DNA of 58,246 nucleotides, from positions 1 to 58,246 of the forward strand of contig CAYZIB010000007.1 of assembly GCA_964478425.1 (NCBI GenBank), given 5' to 3'. Position numbers and translations under genes: made by a program. Within the stretch, counting starts at the first letter, position 1. Each line of letters begins with the position of its first letter. The notes under the pieces were generated by a model that saw only the letters and a list, made by a program, of their open reading frames with translations, did no database searches and was not told the DNA's origin. Shown here piece by piece: positions 52,171 through 58,246 of the stretch. Origin of the DNA: CAYZIB01 sp964478425. GTDB lineage: Bacteria > Bacillota_I > Bacilli_A > Acholeplasmatales > WRBM01.

Positions 52171-53162
52171 TGAATAGTTATGGGAAATTGTTTCAAGTTA
52201 CAATTTTTGGTGAATCTCACCAAGATGTAGTTGGAGTATTAATTAGTGGAGTAAAGCCTGGAATTAAATTTGATATTAATGAATTAATATTAGAACTAGA
52301 ATTAAGAAAACCTAAATTAGTTGGAACAACTAAAAGAATAGAAACTGATTATCCAAATATTAAAACAGGGATATTTAATGGATATACAACAGGATCTCCA
52401 ATATTAATAACATTTGATAACGAAAATAAAAATAGTGATGATTATATAAATTTATCTAATCATCCAAGACCTTCACATGCTGATTTTGTAAGTAAAATTA
52501 AATATGATGGATTTAATGATTATAGAGGTGGAGGAAGATTTTCAGGTAGATTGACAATCGGGCTTGTTGCAGCAGGTTTTTTTGCCAAAAAAATGATTCC
52601 ATTTAATATTACATCTAAAATTATTAGAGTAGGTGAAAAAACTGATTTAGATAATATTGATGAATATTTAGATTTAGTAAAAGAAAATAATGATTCTGTT
52701 GGTGGAAGTATTTTAGTTAATGTAAGTAATATGATTATAGGCTTAGGAGAACCATTTTTTGATAGTATTGAAAGTGAAATATCAAAAATGATGTTTTCCA
52801 TTCCAGGAGTAAAGGGAATAAGTTTTGGAAATGATAATATTTATTATGGTTCATTATATAATGATATGATTATTAATTCAAAAGGGAAAACTTTAACTAA
52901 TAATAATGGTGGAATTAATGGTGGAATAAGTAATGGAAATGATATATTTTTTAAAGTTAATTTTAGACCAACAGCAAGCATAAAAAAACCACAAAATACA
53001 TTTAATTTTATGTCTAATAAAATTGAAGAATTAAATATATCAGGTAGACATGATGTTTGTTTTTTAAGAAGATGTAATATTATTTTAGAAAATGCAACAG
53101 CTATTTGTTTATGTGATTTATATTTAAGATATTTAGCTTATAAGAATGAAAAAATTAATTAA
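52170..53162 (+). CDS. aroC: Chorismate synthase
   Basis: 330 residues. GESHQDVVGVLISGVKPG, DYRGGGRFSGRLTIGLVAAG, KGISFGND, NGGINGGISNGNDIFFKVNFRPTASI and SGRHDVCFLRR are the chorismate synthase signatures, including the FMN-binding RGGGRxSGR region. It turns EPSP into chorismate with reduced FMN. GGAGG lies before ATG 52170. Overlaps the hydrolase gene by 17 bases. Confidence 0.97.
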   Translation: MNSYGKLFQVTIFGESHQDVVGVLISGVKPGIKFDINELILELELRKPKLVGTTKRIETDYPNIKTGIFNGYTTGSPILITFDNENKNSDDYINLSNHPRPSHADFVSKIKYDGFNDYRGGGRFSGRLTIGLVAAGFFAKKMIPFNITSKIIRVGEKTDLDNIDEYLDLVKENNDSVGGSILVNVSNMIIGLGEPFFDSIESEISKMMFSIPGVKGISFGNDNIYYGSLYNDMIINSKGKTLTNNNGGINGGISNGNDIFFKVNFRPTASIKKPQNTFNFMSNKIEELNISGRHDVCFLRRCNIILENATAICLCDLYLRYLAYKNEKIN

Positions 53163-53805
53163 TGATTTTTTAATGGATTATATTAAATATGGTAATGGTA
53201 AAAATAATATAATTTTTTTACATGGAAATAATGAAACTTATCATATTTATGATTCGATATTAAAATATTTTTCTTGTGAATATACTATTTATTTAGTTAA
53301 TACTAGAAATTGTAAAGATTCTAAAAATAGTAATATCGCATATGAAATTATATGCTCGGATATTATATCTTTTATAAAAAAATTAGAAATTAAAAATCCA
53401 ATAATATTTGGTTTTAGTGATGGAGGAATAGTTGCGTTATTAGTAGCTATGAAATATCCTAATTTAGTAAAAAAAGTTATTTGTAGTGGTATTAATGTTA
53501 AACCAAATGGTTTAAAAAATTTTTTATTATTATATTATAAAATATGTTATTTCTTTAATAGATCAAGTTTACTTAAATTAATGATTAGTGAACCAAAAAA
53601 TATCTTAAAAGAAGATTTAAATAAGATAAATAAAGAAGTTATATTATTATTTGGTAAAAATGATTGTATTAAAAAAAATCATATCAAATATTTAAATAAA
53701 GAAATAATAAATTCAAAATTAAAAATAATAAAAAAACATAACCATTATAGTTATGTTTATAATAACAAAATATTATATGAAATTATAAAATCATATTTAG
53801 AATAA
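53146..53805 (+). CDS. Alpha/beta hydrolase fold protein
   Basis: 219 residues. IIFLHGNNETYH (oxyanion region), nucleophile elbow GFSDGG with Ser, LLFGKNDCI (acid residue) and HNHYSYVYNN (candidate catalytic His) give a complete triad. There is no clear ribosome site; ATG 53146 lies within aroC, and an internal ATG at 53173 is an alternative. Cotranscribed as the last gene of the aro operon, but a role in aromatic metabolism is unproven; an esterase or thioesterase role is as likely. Confidence 0.8.
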   Translation: MKKLINDFLMDYIKYGNGKNNIIFLHGNNETYHIYDSILKYFSCEYTIYLVNTRNCKDSKNSNIAYEIICSDIISFIKKLEIKNPIIFGFSDGGIVALLVAMKYPNLVKKVICSGINVKPNGLKNFLLLYYKICYFFNRSSLLKLMISEPKNILKEDLNKINKEVILLFGKNDCIKKNHIKYLNKEIINSKLKIIKKHNHYSYVYNNKILYEIIKSYLE

Positions 53806-53833
53806 AGAATCTGCTTAATTTGCAGATTCTTTT
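53804..53833. terminator. Terminator shared by the aro operon and metQ
   Basis: AAAGAATCTGC (53804-53814) pairs with GCAGATTCTTT (53822-53832). The loop contains the metQ stop codon and the flanks are T-rich on both strands. Confidence 0.75.
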
Positions 53834-54663
53834 ATTAAATTAACATAATGATAAATTACTGAATCTCCGTAAGTATTTATTATATACTCATTTACTTTAT
53901 TATCACTTAATGCATCTACTAATGCAAGAATTTTAGGATTATTGATATTAGATTCTTTTATAGCTATAACATTTGCTTTTTCATCAATTAAATTTAAATC
54001 TGTTTCGCTTAAAACTATTTTATCTTGATAATTTTTTAATCCTGTTATTGCTGTATTACCAGGGATGATTCCAAAATCATAGTCTAAAAGAGATTGACAT
54101 AATTGATTTTCAGCAATGCATGTTAAAGAACAATTTTTATAGTTTTCGTTAAATGTAACACAACTATTAGGATTTACTGTATCAAAATTTATAAATTCGC
54201 CATTAACATAACATGATTCGTTGATTTTTAAAATATTATTTTCTTCTAAAAGATTTAGTGCTCTTTCTATATTTGAAATATCATTTACTATTTCGATTTT
54301 ATCACCATTTAAAATTTCTTTATGATTAATATCTTTAGCATATAAACACAATTTTTCATAATGAACTTTACATGCTGCAATTAATTTGTTTTTTCCATTA
54401 TATGTGTTTAAATAAGGAATATGTTGAAAATAGTTTGCATCATATTCGTCATTAGCAACAGCATCATTTTGCATAGTCCAATCTAACACAGTTACTTTTA
54501 AGTTATATCCTTTTTCTTTTAATATATCTTTTACAACACCTTCTAATATTTCTTTATGAGGTAATTCGCTTGCACAAATATAAATTGTGTTTTCATTTTT
54601 TTTACAGCCAGTAAAATTAAAAACAGCTAATAATGTAATAACTAATACTAATAATTTTTTCAT
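53815..54663 (-). CDS. metQ: MetQ/NlpA methionine-binding lipoprotein
   Basis: 282 residues. Lipobox FTGC, Cys at residue 20. ICASELPHKEILEGVVKDILKEKGYNLKVTVLDWTMQNDAVANDEYDANYFQHIPYL corresponds to the NlpA family core (start of the periplasmic fold and the FQHxPYL strand), as does IPGNTAITGL. It captures methionine outside the membrane for MetNI. Last gene of metNIQ, 1 base after metI, with AAAAGGAG upstream. Confidence 0.95.
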   Translation of the reverse strand: MKKLLVLVITLLAVFNFTGCKKNENTIYICASELPHKEILEGVVKDILKEKGYNLKVTVLDWTMQNDAVANDEYDANYFQHIPYLNTYNGKNKLIAACKVHYEKLCLYAKDINHKEILNGDKIEIVNDISNIERALNLLEENNILKINESCYVNGEFINFDTVNPNSCVTFNENYKNCSLTCIAENQLCQSLLDYDFGIIPGNTAITGLKNYQDKIVLSETDLNLIDEKANVIAIKESNINNPKILALVDALSDNKVNEYIINTYGDSVIYHYVNLIKESAN

Positions 54664-54664
54664 T

Positions 54665-55327
54665 TTATTTTCTCCTTTTATCTAATTTTTTTTGTATATA
54701 AAAACCTAATTCTTGAATAGATTGAACAATTATAATAATTAATAAAATAATTATCCAAATTGAAATATTCCAAGGATCAGATGGATTTTTTGTATATAAT
54801 GAGTAAGCATGACTGATTAATCCACCCGCACCTATATCATAAGCAAATGAAGTATAACCAATTATAGAAACTAAAGAAACTGCAATTCCACCGATTATAG
54901 ATGGTTTTGCTTCAACTAATAAGATATCTTTTATTATTTGAAATTTATTTGCCCCAAGGGATTTACTTGCTTCGATAATTCCTATATCGACTTCTTTTAA
55001 TGATTGCTCTACTAATCTAGCTATAAATGGAAAACTTGCAAAAAATAAAGGGATAATTATTGAATACCAATGGCCAGTTCCATAATTTAAAATTGATCTT
55101 GTAATAGGCATCAATAGGACAATTAGTAATAAACAAGGAATCGATCTTAATATGTTTACAAGTGTTCCTAAAATTAAATTTATAGGTTTATTTTTTAATA
55201 TTCCATTGTTACTTGTAACATATAATAATATTCCAAGAGGTAATCCAACAAGATAAGCTAAAAATGCTGAAATTAATGTCATTAGTAATGTTTCTAAAAA
55301 AGCAGTAATTAAACTAGATGATATCAT
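54665..55327 (-). CDS. metI: MetI, methionine ABC transporter permease
   Basis: 220 residues with five membrane helices. TLISAFLAYLVGLPLGILLYVT opens the fold; the coupling loop EASKSLGANKFQIIKDILLVEAKPSIIGGIAVSLVSIIGYTSFAYDIGAGGL is the characteristic EAA motif of MetI. GAGGAGG ten bases before ATG 55327, inside the end of metN (14-base overlap). It forms the membrane channel of the importer. Confidence 0.96.
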   Translation of the reverse strand: MISSSLITAFLETLLMTLISAFLAYLVGLPLGILLYVTSNNGILKNKPINLILGTLVNILRSIPCLLLIVLLMPITRSILNYGTGHWYSIIIPLFFASFPFIARLVEQSLKEVDIGIIEASKSLGANKFQIIKDILLVEAKPSIIGGIAVSLVSIIGYTSFAYDIGAGGLISHAYSLYTKNPSDPWNISIWIIILLIIIIVQSIQELGFYIQKKLDKRRK

Positions 55328-56411
55328 TTGTTAAGACCTCCTCATAATTTATATTTTTTAGTGATAAGTATTTTAATAGAATATTTTTTTCTAAATCTTT
55401 TTCAGGCATTTTAATTACTATTTGTCCATAAACTTTATTGTTTATAACTTTTGTATCTGCATATATAATAGAAACAATAATATTACAGTTTTGAATAATG
55501 TTTGCAATTAATGGTTCATCTGTATTTCCATCAAATAATATTCTTAAATTGTTATTATTAGATAATGTTGTGTTTAATTTAGAAGAATAAATAAGTTTTT
55601 TTGCAATTGGAGTTTTAGGATTTAAGAAAATATCTGATAAATATCCATTTTCAGTTATTTTAGCATTATCTAAAATTGCTACTTTATTACAAATTTTTTC
55701 AATTACACTCATTTGATGAGATATTAATATGATTGTTAAATTGAGTTTTTCGTTTAATTCTTTTAGTAAATCTAAAATTTGATTTGTATTTTCGTTATCA
55801 AGAGCACTAGTTGCTTCATCACATAGTAATATTTTAGGATTATTCATTAAAGCTCTTGCAATTGCAACTCTTTGTTTTTGCCCACCGCTTAAATTTTCTG
55901 GATAACTATCCCATTTATCTTCTAAATTTACTTTTTGTAACATTTTAAATGCATCAGGGTATTTTATTTTATTTATTTCTAAATTTAATTTTTTAATTAA
56001 ATTTTTTTTGTTATCTTTGTTATTTTTAATAAGTGTATGATATTTTCTTTTAGTTTTTTTAATTAATTTTTTATCAATTTTTGGGTTTTTATTAGCAAAT
56101 TTTAATGCTAGATTAATGTTTTCGATAACATTTTTTTGAGATAATAAATTAAAATTTTGAAAAATCATAGAAATATCTTTTAAATTTTCTCGTTCTATAT
56201 TTTTTTTACTTGAAACTATTATTTTGTTATCTAATAATATTTCGCCAGAATCAATTTTTTCTAATCCGTTTATAAGTCTGATTAGAGTTGATTTTCCAGC
56301 ACCTGATAATCCTAATATTCCATAGATATCTTTTTCTTTGATTGTTAAATTAATATTATCTAAAATTAAATTGTTATCAAAATATTTTGTTAAATTTTTT
56401 ATTTCTAACAT
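55314..56411 (-). CDS. metN: MetN, methionine ABC transporter ATPase with NIL domain
   Basis: 365 residues. Walker A GLSGAGKST, Q-loop IFQNFNLL, signature LSGGQKQRVAIARAL, Walker B ILLCDEATSALD and H-loop ILISHQM. The C-terminal about 90 residues (NNNLRILFDGNTDEPLIANIIQ) are the NIL domain that binds methionine and inhibits transport. Between the Q-loop and the signature there is an extra Lys/Asn-rich stretch of about 35-40 residues (ANKNPKIDKKLIKKTKRKYH and following) not typical of MetN. It lies first in the operon behind the T-box. Confidence 0.94.
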   Translation of the reverse strand: MLEIKNLTKYFDNNLILDNINLTIKEKDIYGILGLSGAGKSTLIRLINGLEKIDSGEILLDNKIIVSSKKNIERENLKDISMIFQNFNLLSQKNVIENINLALKFANKNPKIDKKLIKKTKRKYHTLIKNNKDNKKNLIKKLNLEINKIKYPDAFKMLQKVNLEDKWDSYPENLSGGQKQRVAIARALMNNPKILLCDEATSALDNENTNQILDLLKELNEKLNLTIILISHQMSVIEKICNKVAILDNAKITENGYLSDIFLNPKTPIAKKLIYSSKLNTTLSNNNNLRILFDGNTDEPLIANIIQNCNIIVSIIYADTKVINNKVYGQIVIKMPEKDLEKNILLKYLSLKNINYEEVLTNDII

Positions 56412-56419
56412 ATATACCT

Positions 56420-56681
56420 CCTTAAAATAAAAAAAATCGTCCTATAAAAGGACGATTAATAGTCGTGGTACCACCTTTTTTTATTATTTTAATATATAAA
56501 ATAACCTCTTAAGAAGATCAATCAATCTCCCAACCTGTAACGGGATTACCCGGATTAACCTACTTAGTTTCAATTAACCAACTCAAAGGCCATGTTCATC
56601 TTTTATTTTATTGTTTGCTTTCACCTTACCAAACTCTCTAAAAATAAAATATTAAAGATTACTCTTCTTATCAATGTTGTT
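56420..56681 (-). promoter_or_regulatory. T-box riboswitch, Met specifier, controlling metNIQ
   Basis: Read on the minus strand the leader shows, in order: AAGAAGAGTAA and AGAGAGTTTGGTAAGGTGAAA (stem I), GAACATGGCC with the specifier AUG at 56591-56593 (Met), the stem III region with CCCGTTACAGG, the T-box AAGGTGGTACCACG (56464-56477) that pairs with uncharged tRNA-Met 3' end, and a terminator (56435-56443 with 56449-56457, then T-run). Without charged tRNA-Met the antiterminator forms and metNIQ is read; the codon fits methionine uptake exactly. Confidence 0.93.
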
Positions 56682-56687
56682 ATGGTA

Positions 56688-56716
56688 ATTATAATTTTTT
56701 TATTTAGTAAAGTCAA
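56688..56716 (-). promoter_or_regulatory. Promoter of the metNIQ T-box transcript
   Basis: On the minus strand TTGACT (56711-56716) and TATAAT (56688-56693) with a 17-base spacer; start near 56681. It is divergent from the HAD gene promoter. Confidence 0.75.
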
Positions 56717-56742
56717 TAATATATTTTATTTTTATTTTTTTT

Positions 56743-56751
56743 TGATATAAT
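56743..56751 (+). promoter_or_regulatory. Extended -10 promoter of the HAD phosphatase gene
   Basis: TG-A-TATAAT at 56743-56751 after a run of T. The transcript would start near 56758, at the ribosome site GGTGAT, leaving a leader of only about 11 bases before ATG 56769. Confidence 0.55.
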
Positions 56752-56768
56752 TTATTTGGTGATTTATT

Positions 56769-57521
56769 ATGATTAAATTAATAGCATTAGATTTAGATGA
56801 TACACTTTTAAATTCAAAAAAAGAAATAGATGAAGATACAATTATTTATTTAAAAGAATTAATGAATAATGGTATTAAAGTATTTTTTGCAAGTGCAAGA
56901 GGATATTATGCACTTATAGATTATGCTAATATATTAAATCCAACAGGCTTTATTTATAATGGTGGATCAACCATTATGATTAATAATAAATTAATTTATG
57001 AAAATACTATTTCCTTAGATGTATCAAAAAAAATATATGACGACGTTAAAAAAATAGAATCTTTATCTAATATTATGCTTGAAGATAAAAATGGTGTGTA
57101 TAATATGCATCCTAAAAATAAAAATGTTAAGAAAATTGATAAATCATTTACTGTTGGTTATCCTTTTTATAAAATCACTTTACAAATAGATGATATTTTA
57201 GAAGCAGAAAAATTAGTTAACAAATATGAAAATGATTTATCAATAATTCAATATAGATTAGAAAATAATTATAGATTTGCAAGTTTAGATTCTAATAAAG
57301 GAACAGCTTTAAAATATTTAATGGAATATTATGGGTTCAAAAAAGATGAAGTGCTTGCAATTGGTGATGATGTAAATGATTTAGATATGTATTTAGTCGC
57401 AACATCAGTAGCAATGAAAAATGCATTAGAAAATGTTAAAGAAAAAGCAGATTATATTACAGAATTTGATAATGATAATAAGGGTGTATATCACTTTTTG
57501 AAAAAAATGTTGAAAAAATAA
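56769..57521 (+). CDS. Cof-type HAD-IIB phosphatase
   Basis: 250 residues. Motif I ALDLDDTLLNS with nucleophile Asp, motif II FFASARG, motif III/IV near ALKYLMEYYGFKKDEVLAIGDDVNDLDMY, followed by VAMKNALENVKEKADYIT, typical of Cof/YidA sugar-phosphate phosphatases. The C2 cap lies between residues about 85 and 185. Substrates of this family are broad (sugar phosphates, FMN, PLP). It stands upstream of acpP but no functional link is known. Confidence 0.92.
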   Translation: MIKLIALDLDDTLLNSKKEIDEDTIIYLKELMNNGIKVFFASARGYYALIDYANILNPTGFIYNGGSTIMINNKLIYENTISLDVSKKIYDDVKKIESLSNIMLEDKNGVYNMHPKNKNVKKIDKSFTVGYPFYKITLQIDDILEAEKLVNKYENDLSIIQYRLENNYRFASLDSNKGTALKYLMEYYGFKKDEVLAIGDDVNDLDMYLVATSVAMKNALENVKEKADYITEFDNDNKGVYHFLKKMLKK

Positions 57522-57564
57522 ACAATATTTGTTATAATCAATTAAAAAACGGAGGATGTTTACA

Positions 57565-57792
57565 ATGAGTGTTTTTGAAAAAGTTAAAGAAATGATCACT
57601 AAAACATTAAATGTTGATGCAGAAAAAATAACTATGGAAGCTGTTTTAGCAGATGATTTAGGTGCTGATTCATTAGATGCAGTAGAATTGATTATGGATT
57701 TAGAAGATGAATTTGGTGTATCATTTGATGATGATTCAATGCAATCTATTAAAACAGTTGCCGATTTAGTAAATTATATTGAAAAAAAATAA
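57565..57792 (+). CDS. acpP: Acyl carrier protein
   Basis: 75 residues from ATG 57565 with GGAGG (57551-57555) 9 bases upstream; an ATG at 57556 abuts that site. The phosphopantetheine attachment Ser sits in DDLGADSLDAVELIMDLEDEFGVSF. Acidic helical protein of fatty acid synthesis. No other fab genes are in the window. No terminator follows; the tRNA-Gly promoter starts 21 bases after the stop. Confidence 0.97.
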   Translation: MSVFEKVKEMITKTLNVDAEKITMEAVLADDLGADSLDAVELIMDLEDEFGVSFDDDSMQSIKTVADLVNYIEKK

Positions 57793-57812
57793 TAAAAAAA
57801 TAAAAAAAGATA

Positions 57813-57840
57813 TTGACAAGTACTTTTTTTATGATAAAAT
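57813..57840 (+). promoter_or_regulatory. Promoter of tRNA-Gly
   Basis: TTGACA at 57813-57818 and TAAAAT at 57835-57840 with a 16-base spacer. The transcript starts near 57847, so a 5' leader of about 34 bases would be removed by RNase P. Confidence 0.7.
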
Positions 57841-57880
57841 TATATATGCGTAATGAGTAAACAAAATAAATTATGCATAT

Positions 57881-57954
57881 GCGGGCGTAGTTTAATGGCA
57901 GAACCTCAGCCTTCCAAGCTGACTGTGTGAGTTCGATTCTCATCGCCCGCTCCA
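57881..57954 (+). tRNA. tRNA-Gly (anticodon UCC)
   Basis: Acceptor GCGGGCG (57881-57887) pairs with CGCCCGC (57944-57950), discriminator T, CCA encoded at 57952-57954. The anticodon stem TCAGC/GCTGA encloses CTTCCAA with anticodon TCC at 57913-57915. D arm TAGTTTAATGGCAGAAC and T arm with GTTCGAT are canonical. It reads GGA/GGG and probably other GGN codons. Confidence 0.97.
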
Positions 57955-57966
57955 TTTAAGTAGATT

Positions 57967-58000
57967 AATCTTGATACGGTAAAAGTATCGAGATTTTTTT
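57967..58000 (+). terminator. Terminator of tRNA-Gly
   Basis: AATCTTGATAC (57967-57977) pairs with GTATCGAGATT (57985-57995, one wobble) and continues in a T-run. Confidence 0.85.
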
Positions 58001-58009
58001 GTTTTTATA

Positions 58010-58053
58010 GGGGTTCAACTCTCACCGTTAGAGATTTGTAGAACTCCTTTTTT
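58010..58053 (+). terminator. Second hairpin with T-run after tRNA-Gly
   Basis: GGGGTTC (58010-58016) pairs with GAACTCC (58041-58047, one G-T), with an inner CTCT/AGAG stem and six T after it. Terminator-like, but the branch and its position 10 bases after another terminator make a back-up terminator, a small RNA or a tRNA-derived remnant all possible. Confidence 0.4.
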
Positions 58054-58246
58054 ATTTTTTAGAACATTTTTTGTATCAAAATTAACATCAATTATTGCAA
58101 AATTAGGCAACCTTTTAACGATTACCTAACAATTTAACATTTATAAAAGTGGAAGAATGAATTTGAAAATTATTATGTTAGTCATATAGAAAATGATGAG
58201 AAGTATTTAAATCAAGATTGTGAAATTGATGTTTCATCATTTTTGT
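58054..58246 (+). other. Non-coding tail; possible decayed reading frame at the window edge
   Basis: No supported gene. A stretch open from 58147 to the window end encodes KWKNEFENYYVSHIEN and onward, with protein-like composition but no start codon after the stop at 58144; a neighbouring frame has ATG 58156 but stops after ten codons. It may be a frameshifted remnant or chance. A loose inverted repeat TTAGGCAA / TTACCTAA occurs around 58105-58130. Confidence 0.25.

Noticed and set aside
57749..57955. Minus-strand frame across acpP end and tRNA-Gly
   Set aside because: It is antisense to a tRNA; the peptide text (MERAMRIELTQSAWKAEVLPL) is the well-known artefact of translating a tRNA-Gly gene backwards.
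1..58246. CRISPR array, insertion sequence, prophage or toxin-antitoxin pair
   Set aside because: I saw no evenly spaced direct repeats, transposase, integrase or phage structural genes, and no small paired toxin/antitoxin frames.

Overview
The window is a very AT-rich stretch (about a quarter G+C by eye, not counted) of a low-GC Gram-positive bacterium. Supporting signs are strong GGAGG/GGTGA ribosome sites, extended -10 promoters, a T-box leader, a CIRCE element, yybP-ykoY and TPP riboswitches, a YutD-like protein, WalJ, and diacylglycerol-anchored lipoproteins. TGA is used as a stop (end of the 25259, 48040 and 49900 genes) and TGG codes Trp, so this is not a TGA=Trp mollicute. A dedicated GlnRS, compact operons and many overlapping genes suggest an uncultured member of the Bacilli close to the mollicute/Erysipelotrichia/RF39 side of the tree; that placement is inference only. 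No prophage, insertion sequence or CRISPR array is visible.

Layout. 1-6.3 kb: a cell-surface Ig-like protein, a PLD-like protein without catalytic motifs, a large SF1 helicase-nuclease fusion, and a membrane protein of unknown role. This is the most accessory-looking part. 6.3-12.1 kb: tRNA-Leu(UAG), a homodimer-type ABC exporter, DegV, and a manganese-riboswitch-controlled P-type ATPase. 12.2-16.8 kb: efp, a feoA-feoB-Cys-rich ferrous iron operon with two copies of one inverted repeat, and a polyphosphate-type VTC/DUF4956 pair. 16.8-21.8 kb: GDPD phosphodiesterase and a MarR-controlled heterodimeric ABC exporter. 21.9-31.5 kb: CBS protein, YutD-like, PAP2, NifU-like, pgi, amidase, tsaE-tsaB-rimI-tsaD, an unknown membrane-anchored protein and glnS.

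31.5-37.3 kb: two very large paralogous lipoproteins on the minus strand, distantly PrsA/parvulin-like. 37.4-46.9 kb: a 31-residue YjcZ-like peptide missed by normal ORF cut-offs, walJ-rlmH, CIRCE-htpG, TPP riboswitch-thiT, mscL, membrane proteins, DUF1836, a NatAB-like ABC-2 exporter and rimO. 47.0-53.8 kb: a tightly overlapped aromatic amino acid operon (aroF-tyrA-aroB-aroA-chorismate mutase-aroE-aroC-hydrolase) that lacks dehydroquinate dehydratase, shikimate kinase and prephenate dehydratase. 53.8-56.7 kb: minus-strand metN-metI-metQ behind a T-box with a Met (AUG) specifier. 56.7-58.2 kb: HAD phosphatase, acyl carrier protein, tRNA-Gly(UCC), then a non-coding tail.

How the parts work together: metal and vitamin supply is under direct RNA or repressor control (Mn riboswitch for efflux, a putative metal operator for Fe2+ uptake, TPP switch for thiamine uptake, tRNA-Met T-box for methionine uptake), while the biosynthetic aro operon supplies chorismate and tyrosine precursors. 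No single undescribed system is proven here. The best candidates for a closer look are the helicase-nuclease locus, the giant lipoprotein pair and the feo inverted repeats.
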